A stretch of 64,000 bases of DNA from Nocardioides turkmenicus (GTDB lineage Bacteria; Actinomycetota; Actinomycetes; Propionibacteriales; Nocardioidaceae), in NCBI RefSeq assembly GCF_011045035.1, contig NZ_JAALAA010000010.1:1-64000 (forward strand). The letters are read 5' to 3'. The position numbers and the translations under genes are program-made. The notes below the pieces were generated by a model. That model was not told the origin of the DNA. It was given only the letters and a program-made list of their open reading frames with translations, and made no database searches. Below, piece after piece: positions 54,154-63,985 of the stretch (its first letter is position 1; each line of letters begins with the position of its first letter).

Positions 54154-54816
54154 TCATTTCTCGACGCGGCGCGCGTTGGGCGGCAGCTTCACCTCGAGCG
54201 CCTCGCCCTTCGGCTTGGCCTCCGTGCCGCGGCGCACCACGACCTGCTCGAGGAGCTTCTCCCACTCCTTGCCTGCGCTCGGCTCCATCGCCGGGCGGCC
54301 GAGCATGGTGGCGCGGAGCATCCAGCGGGGACCGTTGACGCCGATGATCCGGGTCTGCTGGACGGCTGGCTGGCCGTCGGGCAGCTTGACCTTCATCTGG
54401 GTGATCAGCTCGGCGCCCCAGGGGCCCTCGAGGTCGGCGGTCGCGCCGCCGCGCTGCTGGACGTCCTGGCGCAGCATCGGCAGCGACTCGGTCCACAGGT
54501 CGCCGTTGCGGGGCGCGGCGAAGGCGCGCAGCTCCATGGCGCCGTCCTCGGCCGTCAGCATCACGGCCGCGATCTGGCCCGACTTCTCGTCCACCTGCAG
54601 GCGCAGCTCCTTGCCGGGTGCCGGGGCGAGCATCATCGAGCCGAGGTCCACCCAGTCGCCGGTGATCAGTCCCTCGGGAGCCGAGTCGATGTCGAACGGG
54701 CCGATCTCGGGAGCAGCCGGCACCGGCCGCTCCTCGGGCACGAGACGCTCATCGACCGATGCAGACGGCTCTCCCCGGTGGGAGGGCGTGGACTTGCGAC
54801 GGAACTTCACGACCAT
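54154..54816 (-). CDS. DUF3710-family protein
   Basis: A 220-residue soluble protein with the DUF3710 features: IGPFDIDSAPE, DLGSMMLAP, EDGAMELRAFAAPR, GVNGPRWMLRATMLG. The family occurs almost only in actinobacteria, between dut and the OB-fold gene, as here. Function is unknown. Confidence 0.9.
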   Translation of the reverse strand: MVVKFRRKSTPSHRGEPSASVDERLVPEERPVPAAPEIGPFDIDSAPEGLITGDWVDLGSMMLAPAPGKELRLQVDEKSGQIAAVMLTAEDGAMELRAFAAPRNGDLWTESLPMLRQDVQQRGGATADLEGPWGAELITQMKVKLPDGQPAVQQTRIIGVNGPRWMLRATMLGRPAMEPSAGKEWEKLLEQVVVRRGTEAKPKGEALEVKLPPNARRVEK

Positions 54817-54868
54817 CTGCTTTCAGGTTGCGGTGGATCTCTGAGGAGGCCTATCTAACACTGATCGC

Positions 54869-55330
54869 TCAGCGGCTGGAGAAGCCCCCGGTAGAACCGT
54901 ATCCCCCATCTCCACGAACGGACTCGGGCAATGCGGAGACCTCGACGAAACGAGCCTGCTCGACACGCTGGATCACCAGCTGGGCGATCCGGTCGCCACG
55001 GCGCAGCTCGATGGGCTCGACAGGGTCGAGGTTGACCAGGGCGACCTTCACCTCGCCGCGGTAGCCGGCGTCGACGGTGCCGGGGGCGTTGACGATGGAG
55101 AGCCCGTGCTTGGCGGCCAGCCCGGAGCGCGGGTGCACCAGGCCGACATACCCCTCCGGCAGCGCCATCGCTATCCCGGTGGGCACCAGGGCACGCTCCC
55201 CCGGCTTCAGGGTCACGTCGACGGTCGTGCGGAGGTCGGCTCCGGCGTCCCCCGGATGGGCGTACGCAGGTGGCGGCAGCTCCGCGTCGAGACGTACCAG
55301 GGCTACTTCGAGATCGGACACATCCCGCAC
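54869..55330 (-). CDS. dut: dUTP diphosphatase
   Basis: A 153-residue trimeric dUTPase that hydrolyses dUTP to dUMP. All five family motifs are visible: [48 protein letters not shown] and the C-terminal glycine-rich GGYGSTGGF. It starts at a GTG at 55330, 5 bp from the divergent DUF3093 gene. Confidence 0.96.
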   Translation of the reverse strand: MRDVSDLEVALVRLDAELPPPAYAHPGDAGADLRTTVDVTLKPGERALVPTGIAMALPEGYVGLVHPRSGLAAKHGLSIVNAPGTVDAGYRGEVKVALVNLDPVEPIELRRGDRIAQLVIQRVEQARFVEVSALPESVRGDGGYGSTGGFSSR

Positions 55331-55335
55331 CTTAG

Positions 55336-55845
55336 ATGCTCACCCGATTCGTGGCCGGCTTGACCGGCGTGAAAAACTCACGATTCGTGAGCACCCCGGC
55401 GTACGACGAGCGACTGACCGTGCCGCTGAGGTGGTGGGTCCAGGGCGTCATGTTCCTGGCGACCCTGTGGATCGCGGTCATCCTGTGGGTGCCGGCCGCG
55501 CTCGCCTGGGGCATCACCGCCGCGACCGTCGGCCTCTTCGCGCTGGCCATGATCGTCTACGGCAACGCCCGGATCACGATCGCCGACGGTGTCCTGCGTG
55601 CCGGCCCCGCGCGGATCGAGGCGCGCTTCCTCGGCGAGGCGGTCGCGCTCGACGAGACCGAGTCGCACCACCTGGCGGGCCGCGACGCCGACGCCCGGGC
55701 GTACCTGCTTCTTCGCCCCTACCTCAAGCGCGCGGTGCGGGTCGCCATCGAGGACCCGGCCGACCCGACGCCCTACTGGCTGCTCTTCACCCGCCACCCG
55801 GTGGCGCTCGCGAAGACGGTCAACGCGCTCCGAGCGAGTCTCTGA
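55336..55845 (+). CDS. DUF3093-family membrane protein
   Basis: A protein of up to 169 residues with two adjacent membrane helices ([40 protein letters not shown]) and a soluble C-terminal domain containing [22 protein letters not shown] (read in parts). This matches the actinobacterial DUF3093 family, typically divergent from dut. The start is uncertain: ATG 55336 has no ribosome binding site and may be leaderless; GTGs at 55369 and 55387 are alternatives. Confidence 0.85.
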   Translation: MLTRFVAGLTGVKNSRFVSTPAYDERLTVPLRWWVQGVMFLATLWIAVILWVPAALAWGITAATVGLFALAMIVYGNARITIADGVLRAGPARIEARFLGEAVALDETESHHLAGRDADARAYLLLRPYLKRAVRVAIEDPADPTPYWLLFTRHPVALAKTVNALRASL

Positions 55846-55880
55846 GCGGCATCCCCGCGGGCATGGCCTAGGCTCGACAC

Positions 55881-56186
55881 ATGTCCAAGTCCAACAAGGC
55901 TGACAAGGGCGACAAGATCTGGGCGATCATGGCCCTCGTCAGCGGAATCGGGGCCGCCAAGGTCACCAACAAGGTCCTCTCCTCCGGCTGGAAGGCGTCC
56001 ACCGGACGCAAGCCACCGGCCAACCCCGCCGACCCCGACGTACGCCTCGTGGAGGCCGTGCTCTGGTCGGCTGCCACCGGCGCCACCGTCGCGCTCGCGC
56101 GGATGTTCGCCCAGCGTCGCGCGGCCAACTACTACGTGAGGTCGGTCGGTCGGTTGCCTAAGCAGCTGGAGAAGGACGAGTCCTGA
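55881..56186 (+). CDS. DUF4235-family small membrane protein
   Basis: A 101-residue protein with two hydrophobic stretches (WAIMALVSGIGAAKVTNKVL, AVLWSAATGATVALARMF) and charged ends. The pattern fits the DUF4235 family of actinobacteria, for which no function is known. A strong terminator follows 16 bp after its stop. Confidence 0.82.
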   Translation: MSKSNKADKGDKIWAIMALVSGIGAAKVTNKVLSSGWKASTGRKPPANPADPDVRLVEAVLWSAATGATVALARMFAQRRAANYYVRSVGRLPKQLEKDES

Positions 56187-56201
56187 TCGCCTGAGAAGCA
56201 G

Positions 56202-56232
56202 AAAGGCCGCACGGTTTGCCCGTGCGGCCTTT
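56202..56232. terminator. terminator after the DUF4235 gene
   Basis: A 13-bp perfect stem AAAGGCCGCACGG / CCGTGCGGCCTTT with a 5-base loop. The A-start and T-end make it usable in both directions. Confidence 0.85.
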
Positions 56233-56261
56233 GCTTTCCAACCTGGCTTGCGCCGGGCTTT

Positions 56262-56327
56262 CGCCGAGTCGGCGCGTTTGTACAGAACGCTTGCTAGCAC
56301 AAGCTATACAAACGCGCCGACTCGGCG
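56262..56327. repeat. inverted repeat with 21-bp perfect arms between convergent genes
   Basis: Arms CGCCGAGTCGGCGCGTTTGTA (first 20 bases CGCCGAGTCGGCGCGTTTGT, then A) at 56262-56282 and its complement at 56307-56327. The 24-base loop itself folds (GCTTG...CAAGC). A conventional terminator already sits on each side, so simple termination does not explain it. Confidence 0.8.
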
Positions 56328-56329
56328 CT

Positions 56330-56355
56330 TTTGACTGCGCTTACGCGCAGTCAAA
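56330..56355 (-). terminator. terminator overlapping the end of the DUF4193 gene
   Basis: TTTGACTGCGC pairs with GCGCAGTCAAA around TTAC; the stop codon of the DUF4193 gene forms part of the loop. The stem thus begins within the last codons. Confidence 0.6.
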
Positions 56356-56631
56356 GCAGATCATCTTCTTCTCGTCAGCCAGCTGGCTGCGGTGGTGGAC
56401 CAGGAAGCAGCTCATACAGGTGAACTCGTCCTCCTGCTTCGGCTTCACCTCGACCGCGAGCTCCTCGTGGCTGAGGTCGGCTCCCGGGAGCTCGAACGAC
56501 TCGGCCGCCTCGGCCTCGTCCTCGTCAACCTTGCCCGAGTTCTTGTCATGACGACGAGCCTTGAGCTCTTCGATGCTCTCCTCGGACTGGTCCTCTTCAT
56601 TCTTACGCGGTGCGTCGTAGTCCGTCGCCAT
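56341..56631 (-). CDS. DUF4193-family zinc-ribbon protein
   Basis: A 96-residue protein from the ATG at 56631 (AAGGGGAG ahead). The N-terminal half is acidic and probably disordered; the C-terminal ~25 residues hold CMSC...CFDC, a zinc-ribbon pair. DUF4193 is an actinobacterial family, abundant and conserved, of unknown function. The 265 bp upstream of it contain no other gene that I can support. Confidence 0.88.
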   Translation of the reverse strand: MATDYDAPRKNEEDQSEESIEELKARRHDKNSGKVDEDEAEAAESFELPGADLSHEELAVEVKPKQEDEFTCMSCFLVHHRSQLADEKKMICFDCA

Positions 56632-56896
56632 CTGCGCCACTCCCCTTCTCACTCATCTTCAGTCCCCCCGCGCGCCCCCGAGGGCAGCGGCACGGCCCGT
56701 GATTGTGCACTATTCACGTGCATTTCGCACACTCAACCGGAACCGCGTCGCCGAAACGTTCTGTCATCTGGCGGTATTCCCTATCACGGGGATAGATGAT
56801 CAGTGAGTTTCGGGTGGGTGAACGCGGCTGCGTCCAGCGGGGCTCCGGGACCGTCCCGGCCGCTGGCCGTCATACATCTACATCAACCAGCGGCTT

Positions 56897-57769
56897 TCAG
56901 TCGGGTACGACACCCGGGACCGAGTCAACTGGCAGAAAACCGGCCTGAACTGCCGCTTCTCGTAGCTCGTCGTAGCCGTGGGCGGGTGCGACGACGACGA
57001 ACCGGCGGCCACCGGCACCGGTCGTCGCCTCCCAACGGGCACCGGCCGCCTCGGCCACCAGGCAGGCGGCCGCGTGGTCCCAGAGGTGCAGGCCCTCCTC
57101 CAGGTAGCCGTCGAGGGTCCCCTCGGCCACGCCACAGATGTCCAGGGCCGCGGAGCCGATGCGACGAACGTCACGGACGACGGGCAGGAACCGCACCAGC
57201 GCCTCGGCCTGGACGCGACGGAGACCGGCGTCGTAGGAGAAGCCGGTGGCGATCAGGCGCTGGCTCAGCTCGGCCGGCGGACGCACCATGACGGGCTCGC
57301 CGTCCCTGACCGCGGCCGCCGATCCGTCCGGCTGGCGGAAGGCCGCGTAGAGGGTGCCTGCGGCCACGTCGACGACCGCTCCGGCGACGACTTCCCCGGC
57401 GTACTCCGCCGCGATGGAGACGGCGTAGCGCGGCAGGCCGTAGAGGAAGTTCACCGTGCCGTCGATCGGGTCGACGATCCAGCGGACACCGCTGGTCCCG
57501 CCGGTCTCCTCGCCCTCCTCACCGAAGAAAGCGTCCTCCGGACGCTGTTCCGAGATGAGCCGCCGGATCAGCGCCTCGGTGTCCCGGTCGGCCTGGGTGA
57601 CGACGTCGGTGGCGGTCGACTTGGTGTCCGCCACCTCGACGACGCCGGCGGCCCGCTCACGGACCAGGTCGGCTGCTGCACGGGCGGTCGCCACGGCGAG
57701 CGCAAGCAGGTCTCCGGCCTTAGGAATCGGGCGCTGTGGGGCGGGCTGGGCAGACGGTTGCTCTGTCAT
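56897..57769 (-). CDS. inositol monophosphatase-family phosphatase
   Basis: A 290-residue Mg-dependent phosphatase. The metal-site motifs are complete: FFGEEGEE, WIVDPIDGTVNFLYG and LWDHAAACLVAEAAG. Substrates in the family include inositol-1-phosphate and histidinol phosphate. In actinobacteria the inositol enzyme feeds phosphatidylinositol and mycothiol. It starts at the ATG at 57769 and lies 25 bp downstream of the ferrochelatase gene on the same strand. Confidence 0.92.
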   Translation of the reverse strand: MTEQPSAQPAPQRPIPKAGDLLALAVATARAAADLVRERAAGVVEVADTKSTATDVVTQADRDTEALIRRLISEQRPEDAFFGEEGEETGGTSGVRWIVDPIDGTVNFLYGLPRYAVSIAAEYAGEVVAGAVVDVAAGTLYAAFRQPDGSAAAVRDGEPVMVRPPAELSQRLIATGFSYDAGLRRVQAEALVRFLPVVRDVRRIGSAALDICGVAEGTLDGYLEEGLHLWDHAAACLVAEAAGARWEATTGAGGRRFVVVAPAHGYDELREAAVQAGFLPVDSVPGVVPD

Positions 57770-57794
57770 GGGGCCGACCCTATGCCGCAGGTGA

Positions 57795-58931
57795 TCACTC
57801 CGAGTACTGGGGCGAGTCCTCCCCGGCCAGGGTCGGCAGCTGGGAGCGCTGGTTGAAGCAGCAGCCCGCAGGGCATCGGTCCGGCACGGGGCCCAGACCG
57901 CCGACGGTGGGCCGCTCAGCGGCCTCACCACGCTCGACCGCGGCGCGCTCGAGGAGCAGGTCGCGTACGGCTGCCACGAAGCGCGGGTCCTCCCCCGCGG
58001 TCGGGCTGCGCCGGGCGTGGATACCGAGCTTCTCGGCGGTCGCCAGCGCCTCCGTGTCGAGGTCGTAGACGACCTCCATGTGGTCGGAGACGAAGCCGAC
58101 CGGACACATCACCACGGCCATGCCCTCGTTCGACAGAGCCTTCTCCGCCAGCTCCTCGAGGTGGTCGTTCACGTCCGGCTCGAGCCACGGGATGTGCGGG
58201 GCGCCGGAGCGGCTGCAGTAGACGAGGTCCCACTCGTGGGTGACCCCGCGCCGCTGACCCACCTGCTCGGCGATCACGCCGGCGACGTCGAGGTGCTGGG
58301 CGACGTACGCGTTGCCGTCGGGGCCGGAGTTGTCGTTCATCGACGTCGGGATCGAGTGGGTGACGAACAGGATCCGCGCGCTGTCGCGGGCGTCCTCGGG
58401 AAGGTCCTCGATCGAGGCGACCACACCGTCCACGACGGGCGCCACGAAGCCGGGGTGGTTGTAGTAGTGCCGCAGCTTGTCCAGCACCGGCGCGCCCTCG
58501 ACGCCGCCGGTCCTGTCGCACGCCTCGAAGAGGTTCTCGCGGTACTGCCGGCACGAGGAGTAGGACGAGTAGGCGCTGGTCGCGAAGACCGCCGCCCGCT
58601 TGATCCCGTCGGCCCGCATCTGCGCGACCGTGTCGCTCAGGTAGGGGTCCCAGTTGCGGTTGCCCCAGTAGACCGGCAGGTCGATCCCGTGCTCGGCCAG
58701 GTCGCTGCGCAGCGCCGCCAGGAAGGCGCGGTTCTGGTCGTTGATCGGCGACTTCCCGCCGCGGTCGAAGTAGTGCTGCCCGACCTCGACCAGGCGCTCC
58801 CGCGGGATCCCCCGCCCCCGGGTGACGTTCTCCAGGAACGGCACCACGTCCTCGGTCTTCTCCGGCCCCCCGAAAGAGACGAACAACAGGGCATCGTAGG
58901 GAGATACGTCCACCGGTCCATCGTATTTCAC
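57795..58931 (-). CDS. hemH: ferrochelatase (coproporphyrin-type in actinobacteria)
   Basis: A protein of ~378 residues that inserts Fe2+ into coproporphyrin III (the actinobacterial haem route) or protoporphyrin IX. Marks include [18 protein letters not shown] at the start, [26 protein letters not shown] with the catalytic histidine, and [15 protein letters not shown] with the second metal-binding histidine/glutamate. The C-terminus has CPAGCC, fitting the [2Fe-2S] cluster of actinobacterial members. The start may be the GTG at 58931 or one six codons later. Confidence 0.94.
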   Translation of the reverse strand: MKYDGPVDVSPYDALLFVSFGGPEKTEDVVPFLENVTRGRGIPRERLVEVGQHYFDRGGKSPINDQNRAFLAALRSDLAEHGIDLPVYWGNRNWDPYLSDTVAQMRADGIKRAAVFATSAYSSYSSCRQYRENLFEACDRTGGVEGAPVLDKLRHYYNHPGFVAPVVDGVVASIEDLPEDARDSARILFVTHSIPTSMNDNSGPDGNAYVAQHLDVAGVIAEQVGQRRGVTHEWDLVYCSRSGAPHIPWLEPDVNDHLEELAEKALSNEGMAVVMCPVGFVSDHMEVVYDLDTEALATAEKLGIHARRSPTAGEDPRFVAAVRDLLLERAAVERGEAAERPTVGGLGPVPDRCPAGCCFNQRSQLPTLAGEDSPQYSE

Positions 58932-58959
58932 CGGGCTGAGACGCGGCTGAGCGGCTCTC

Positions 58960-61740
58960 CTACTCGACGACGGAGGAGTAGGCCACGACACCTCGCTTGA
59001 GGAGATCCATGGTCTGCCGAGCCGTACGCCTCAGCGGGATGTCGCCGGCGGCGTCGGCGACCTGGCCGCAGAGGTCGATGAGCTGCTTGACCCAGCGGAC
59101 GAAGTCACCGGCGGCGAGCTCGACCTCGCTGAGCACGTCGTCGAGCTCGTCGCCCTCGGCCCAGCGGTAGGCGGCCCAGGCGAAGCCGAGGTCGGGCTGG
59201 CGCAGGAAGTCGAGCTTGTGGTCGCGCTCGAGGGCGTCGAGCTGGCCCCACAGGCGTACGGTCTCGGCGATGACGTCCTTGACCCGGCCGCCGGGGATGC
59301 GGGGCGGGGTGGCGTCGTCGGCGCGCCGGGCCTCGTAGACCAGCACCGAGAGCGCGGCCGCGAGCTCCGAAGGGGTCAGGTCGTCCCACAGGCCCTCGCG
59401 GAGCGCCTCGGCGGCGACCAGGTCCATCTCGGAGTAGAGCCGCATCAGGTGGGTGCCGCGCTCGGTGACGGTCTCGCCCTCGAGGTAGTCGAGCGCGACC
59501 AGCACGTCACAGACCCGGTCGAAGGTGCGCGCGACGGTGTTCGTACGCGCCTCCACCCGGCGCCGCAGCGTGTCGGTGTCGCGCGACAGCTTGAACCAGC
59601 GCTCGGCCCAGCGGGCGTGGTCCTCGCGGTCGGGGCAGTCGTGGCAGGGGTGCATCTTCAGCTCGCGGCGCAGCTCGGAGATCTGGGTCTCCGCCGAGCT
59701 CTTGCGCTCCTTGCGGGCGGTCGGCGAGCCCTCGTAGGGCACCGGACGCAGGTCGCGGGTCTTCTCCCGCAGTCGCGAGGCCATGTCGCGGCGCATCTGC
59801 GGGTTGCGGCCGTTGAACGACTTCGGCACCCGCAGCCGGGTCTGGGCGGCGATCGGCACGTTGAAGTCCATCATCGCCAGCCGCCGGGCCTGCCGGTCCT
59901 GGGTGACGACGTAGGGGCGCGGGCCGTCGGGGTCGAAGCCCGGGTCGACGATCACGGCGTAGCCGGCGAACTTGCCGGTCGGCACGTCGATCACGTCACC
60001 GACCTTCAGCTTCGAGAGCGACTCGATGATCTCCTCACGCCGGTCGGCGCGCCGCTCACGCGAGGACGACTTCTCGATGTCGGAGATCTTGCGGCGGATC
60101 GCGGCGTACTCCATGAAGTCGCCACGGTCGCAGGTCGCGGCCTCCCGGTAGCCGTCGAGGGCGTCCTCGGCCTTGCGCACCTGGCGGGCCAGCCCGACGA
60201 CCGCCTTGTCGGCCTGGAACTGCGCGAACGACTGCTCCAGCAGCTCGCGCGAGCGCGCCCGGCCGAACTGGTGGACCAGGTTGACCGCCATGTTGTAGGA
60301 CGGCTTGAAGCTCGACCGCAGCGGATACGTACGCGTCGAGGCGAGGCCGGCGAGCTCGCGCGGGTTGAGCCCCTGTTGCCAGAGCACGACGCCGTGGCCC
60401 TCGACGTCGAGGCCGCGCCGGCCGGCGCGACCGACGAGCTGGGTGTACTCCCCCGGCGAGAGGTTGACGTGGGCCTCGCCGTTCCACTTCGAGAGCTTCT
60501 CGATGACCACCGTGCGGGCCGGCATGTTGATGCCGAGCGCGAGCGTCTCGGTCGCGAAGACGGCCTTGACCAGGCCGCGCAGGAACAGCTCCTCGACGAC
60601 CTGCTTGAACGCCGGCAGCAGCCCGGCGTGGTGGGCCGCCACGCCGCGGGTGAGCCCGTCGACCCAGTCGTGGTAGCCGAGCACGTGCCGGTCCTCGTCG
60701 GGCAGGTCGGCGCAGGCCTCCTCGACGTAGGCGAAGATCTCGTCGCGCTCGTCGGGGGTGGTCAGCCGCAGGTTGGCCTGGATGCACTGCTGCACCGCCG
60801 CGTCGCAGCCCACCCGGGAGAAGACGAAGTTGATCGCCGGCAGCAGGTTGTCGCGCTGCAGCGCGTTGATCACCTCGACGCGCGACGGGATCCAGACGCG
60901 CCGGCCGTTGCCCACGCGCCGGTTGCCGTTCCCCTTGCGCCTGTCCTTCGGCGTACGCCGGTCCGTCATCCGTCCGGCAGCCCAGTCGTCGCGCGCCAGC
61001 CTCATCAGCTCGCCGTTGACCGGGGCGCCCTCCTTGACGAACCCGGCCGCCGCGTCGACGTCGGAGGAGGCGAACAGGTCCATGATCCGGCGACCGGCCA
61101 TCACGTGCTGGTAGAGCGGCACCGGCCGCTTCTCCTCGATGATCGTGGTGGTCTCACCACGCACCGTGGTCAGCCACTCGCCGAACTCCTCGGCGTTGGA
61201 GACGGTCGCCGACAGCGACACCACGGAGACCGACTCGGGCAGGTGGATGATGACCTCCTCCCAGACCGCGCCGCGGGAGCGGTCGGCGAGGTAGTGGACC
61301 TCGTCCATGACCACGAACCCGAGACCCATCAGGGTCTGCGAGCCCGCGTAGAGCATGTTGCGCAGCACCTCGGTGGTCATCACCACGACCGGCGCCTCGC
61401 CGTTGACGACGTTGTCGCCGGTCAGCAGGCCGACCTGGTCGGGGCCGTAGCGCTTGACCAGGTCGTTGTACTTCTGGTTGGAGAGCGCCTTGATCGGGGT
61501 GGTGTAGAACGCCTTCCGTCCGGTGGCGAGCGCCAGGTGGATGGCGAACTCGCCGACGATCGTCTTGCCCGAACCGGTCGGCGCGGCGACCAGGACGCCC
61601 TTGCCGTCCTCGATCTCCCTGCACGCCTCGACCTGGAAGTCGTCGAGCCCGAAATCGTAGAGCGCGGCAAAGTCCCGGAAGACGGGGTAGTCCTTGTCAC
61701 GCTTGTAAGCGGCGTACTTCTCCGCTGGCGAGGCGTCCAT
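58960..61740 (-). CDS. helY: DEAD/DEAH-box RNA helicase of the Ski2/Mtr4 type (HelY)
   Basis: A 926-residue helicase from the ATG at 61740. Motifs in order: APTGSGKT (I), [11 protein letters not shown] (Ia), MDEVHYL (II, DEVH form), SLSATVSN (III), [13 protein letters not shown] (V) and [12 protein letters not shown] (VI), followed by an arch-like insertion and a C-terminal helical DSHCT domain. Such proteins act in RNA processing or degradation. HelY is typically near the tatAC genes in actinobacteria, as here. Confidence 0.95.
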   Translation of the reverse strand: MDASPAEKYAAYKRDKDYPVFRDFAALYDFGLDDFQVEACREIEDGKGVLVAAPTGSGKTIVGEFAIHLALATGRKAFYTTPIKALSNQKYNDLVKRYGPDQVGLLTGDNVVNGEAPVVVMTTEVLRNMLYAGSQTLMGLGFVVMDEVHYLADRSRGAVWEEVIIHLPESVSVVSLSATVSNAEEFGEWLTTVRGETTTIIEEKRPVPLYQHVMAGRRIMDLFASSDVDAAAGFVKEGAPVNGELMRLARDDWAAGRMTDRRTPKDRRKGNGNRRVGNGRRVWIPSRVEVINALQRDNLLPAINFVFSRVGCDAAVQQCIQANLRLTTPDERDEIFAYVEEACADLPDEDRHVLGYHDWVDGLTRGVAAHHAGLLPAFKQVVEELFLRGLVKAVFATETLALGINMPARTVVIEKLSKWNGEAHVNLSPGEYTQLVGRAGRRGLDVEGHGVVLWQQGLNPRELAGLASTRTYPLRSSFKPSYNMAVNLVHQFGRARSRELLEQSFAQFQADKAVVGLARQVRKAEDALDGYREAATCDRGDFMEYAAIRRKISDIEKSSSRERRADRREEIIESLSKLKVGDVIDVPTGKFAGYAVIVDPGFDPDGPRPYVVTQDRQARRLAMMDFNVPIAAQTRLRVPKSFNGRNPQMRRDMASRLREKTRDLRPVPYEGSPTARKERKSSAETQISELRRELKMHPCHDCPDREDHARWAERWFKLSRDTDTLRRRVEARTNTVARTFDRVCDVLVALDYLEGETVTERGTHLMRLYSEMDLVAAEALREGLWDDLTPSELAAALSVLVYEARRADDATPPRIPGGRVKDVIAETVRLWGQLDALERDHKLDFLRQPDLGFAWAAYRWAEGDELDDVLSEVELAAGDFVRWVKQLIDLCGQVADAAGDIPLRRTARQTMDLLKRGVVAYSSVVE

Positions 61741-61783
61741 GGTGCCGAGCCTATCGACCGACACCGACAACGATGCCCTGGGC

Positions 61784-62668
61784 TCAGGAGAGCGACGGCA
61801 CCAGTACGCCGAGAGCGGACGGCACGCACTCGACCTCGAGCGGCAGCGGACCGAGGCGCTCGCCGTCGCTGTAGGCGATCACGCCGGGCGCGGCGGCGGT
61901 GATCCGGCGGGCCCGGATGCGCTCGAAGGCGGGGTGGGTGAGGTGCTTCGCGTCGCGGACGCCGGGGAAGACCCGGAGGAACTCCAGTCGGGAGACCGGC
62001 TTGATGAGGATGGCGTCGAGCAGGCCGTCGGCGGGGTCACAATCGGCCGCGATCCGCAGGCCACCCCCGTAGGACTCGGTGTTGGCGATCGCCAGGAGCA
62101 TCGCCTCCTGCTCGCGCACCACCCCGTCGATCTCGAGCCGGTAGGGAACCGGCGTCCAGCTGCGGATCACCGACAGCGCGGCGAGCGTGTAGCGGAGGTC
62201 GCCGTGGGGCCACCGCATCGCGTTGGCGCGCTCGTTGACCGCCGCGTCGAAGCCGGCCGCCAGGACCGTGGCGAACCAGGTCTCCCCGCTGCGCCCGAGG
62301 TCGATGCGGCGGGGGTGATCACGTACGACCACGTCGGCCGCGGCCAGCGGATCGCCGGTCGGGATCCCGAGGGCCCGGGCGAAGTCGTTGCCGGTGCCGA
62401 GCGGGACGACACCGAGGTTCACCTCGGTCCCGGCCAGGGCCTGGACCGCGACGTGGACCATGCCGTCGCCGCCGAGGGTGACGACCGTGTCCACGCCTTC
62501 GGCAGCGGCCTTCCGCGCCAGCTCGAGCGCATGGTCGGCGTCGTCCCCGATCAGGTGGTCGACCGAGGCCCCCGAGGCCGTCAGCCGGGCGGTGACCGCG
62601 TCGAGGATCTGGTCGGCGTTGCCGCGGCCGGCGGTGGGATTGGCGAGCAGAGCGATCTGGCGCGTCAC
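61784..62668 (-). CDS. diacylglycerol kinase-family lipid kinase
   Basis: A 294-residue kinase of the DagK/YegS type from a GTG at 62668. The catalytic features are ANPTAGRG at the start, VTLGGDGMVH (GGDG nucleotide site) and VPLGTGNDFARALG. It phosphorylates diacylglycerol or related lipids, recycling them to phosphatidic acid. The upstream gap to tatC is filled by a small repeat element. Confidence 0.92.
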   Translation of the reverse strand: MTRQIALLANPTAGRGNADQILDAVTARLTASGASVDHLIGDDADHALELARKAAAEGVDTVVTLGGDGMVHVAVQALAGTEVNLGVVPLGTGNDFARALGIPTGDPLAAADVVVRDHPRRIDLGRSGETWFATVLAAGFDAAVNERANAMRWPHGDLRYTLAALSVIRSWTPVPYRLEIDGVVREQEAMLLAIANTESYGGGLRIAADCDPADGLLDAILIKPVSRLEFLRVFPGVRDAKHLTHPAFERIRARRITAAAPGVIAYSDGERLGPLPLEVECVPSALGVLVPSLS

Positions 62669-62677
62669 GGGTGAAGA

Positions 62678-62843
62678 CTAGGGCATGTCTGGTAAAGACA
62701 CGGCGGCCGCGAGCGACGTTTCGGGCCGATCTGGCAAGGCGTCCGCCGCGAAGGCATCCTGGCGGCTGTCGAGCGGCGGCAACGCAGCCAGATCGGATGC
62801 GAAACGCCGCGTAGCGGGCGTGGATTTGCCAGACATGCCCTAG
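62678..62843. mobile_element. MITE-like element, 166 bp, with 19-bp terminal inverted repeats
   Basis: Ends are CTAGGGCATGTCTGGTAAA (62678-62696) and its complement with one mismatch (62825-62843). The inside carries further paired segments (CGATCTGGCAAGG..., CAGCCAGATCGG). It has no coding capacity. The CTAG at each end may be a target duplication or part of the repeat. It lies neatly between two genes. Confidence 0.75.
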
Positions 62844-62846
62844 TGG

Positions 62847-63692
62847 TCAGATCACCGATGGGACGTCAGGATCCCCGATCATGTCCTTGCGCTTGCCGGC
62901 CTTCCGTCTGTCGTGGGCTCTGGCGATGACCTCGGAGATCCCGAAGAGGACGACCATCGGGCCAGCCATGATCGTCATCGTGAACGGGTCACCCGATGGG
63001 GTCGCGACCGCGGCGAAGACGAACGAGCCGACGATGATCCAGGCACGGTACTTCCCCAGCGCTGCGCCGGGCAGGACCCCGATCCGGTTGAGCAGGATCA
63101 CGAAGACCGGGATCTCGAAGGCGATGCCGAAGACCAGGAGCGTACGGCTGAGGAAGCTGAGGTATTCGCTGAACTCGACGATGTTGGTCAGGCCGTCGGG
63201 GACGAAGGCGAACAGGATCTCCAGGCCCTTGGGCAGCGTGACGTAGCCCAGCACGACGCCGACGAGGAAGAGCGGGCCGGCGACAGCCACGAAGATCCTC
63301 GACATCTTCTGCTCGTGGGCGTGCAGGCCCGGCATCAGGAACGCCCAGATCTGGTAGAGCCAGATCGGCGCGGTGCCGATCAGGGCGGCCAGGCCACACA
63401 GCTTCAGGTAGAGCATGAAGCCGCCCGCGGCACCGTTGACGGAGCTCAGCGAGGCGGCACCGCCCTCCTGGTCCATCATCTTGACGGCCTTGAGGTAGGG
63501 ATCCATGACCAGGTCGAAGAGCTGCTCGAAGAAGAACAGCGACACGACGAACCCGACGACCAACGCCAGGGATGCCTTGATCACCCGCGCACGGAGCTCG
63601 CGCAGGTGGTCGGAGAGCGCCATCCGGCCGTCGTCGCCGATGGGGTGCTTGGGGGTGCCGCGGAAGACCGCGACAACACCGGCGATGGACAA
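62847..63692 (-). CDS. tatC: Sec-independent protein translocase subunit TatC
   Basis: A 281-residue protein with six membrane helices. The family marks MALSDHLRELRARVIKA at the first cytosolic face and FVPDGLTNIVEFSEYLSFL (periplasmic) are present. It forms the twin-arginine receptor with TatA, encoded 8 bp upstream. The Tat-signal-bearing molybdenum hydroxylase at 2.6 kb is one probable client. Confidence 0.95.
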   Translation of the reverse strand: MSIAGVVAVFRGTPKHPIGDDGRMALSDHLRELRARVIKASLALVVGFVVSLFFFEQLFDLVMDPYLKAVKMMDQEGGAASLSSVNGAAGGFMLYLKLCGLAALIGTAPIWLYQIWAFLMPGLHAHEQKMSRIFVAVAGPLFLVGVVLGYVTLPKGLEILFAFVPDGLTNIVEFSEYLSFLSRTLLVFGIAFEIPVFVILLNRIGVLPGAALGKYRAWIIVGSFVFAAVATPSGDPFTMTIMAGPMVVLFGISEVIARAHDRRKAGKRKDMIGDPDVPSVI

Positions 63693-63700
63693 GGTCGGCC

Positions 63701-63985
63701 TCAGTTGCCGGAGAGGCGCTCGCGCTCGGCCTTGATCTCGGCCTCACGACGCTCGAGCTCCGCGATGCGCTCCTTCTCGGAGGCGGTCAGCTCGGCCGGC
63801 TTCTCGACCTTCTCCTTCTCGTCGTCGTCGCGAAGACCCTTGGTCTCGGTCTTGAAGATACGCAGCGCCTGACCGGTGCCGCGGGCGAGCTCGGGAAGCT
63901 TGGCGGCGCCGAAGACGAGGATCACGATCGCCAGGATGATGAGCCACTCGGCTCCCTGCGGCATACCGATCATTGGAGTGAACAT
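63701..63985 (-). CDS. tatA: twin-arginine translocase subunit TatA
   Basis: A 94-residue protein: one membrane helix (GAEWLIILAIVILVFGAAKLPELAR, read in parts), the conserved FGAAKLPELAR hinge, an amphipathic helix and a long charged tail. The ATG at 63985 has GAGG six bases ahead; internal ATGs at 63973 and 63964 are alternatives. It oligomerises to form the Tat pore with TatC. Confidence 0.94.
   Translation of the reverse strand: MFTPMIGMPQGAEWLIILAIVILVFGAAKLPELARGTGQALRIFKTETKGLRDDDEKEKVEKPAELTASEKERIAELERREAEIKAERERLSGN

Noticed and set aside
59218..61902. 894-codon + strand frame opposite helY
   Set aside because: Antisense of a helicase with complete motifs; no credible start or domain.
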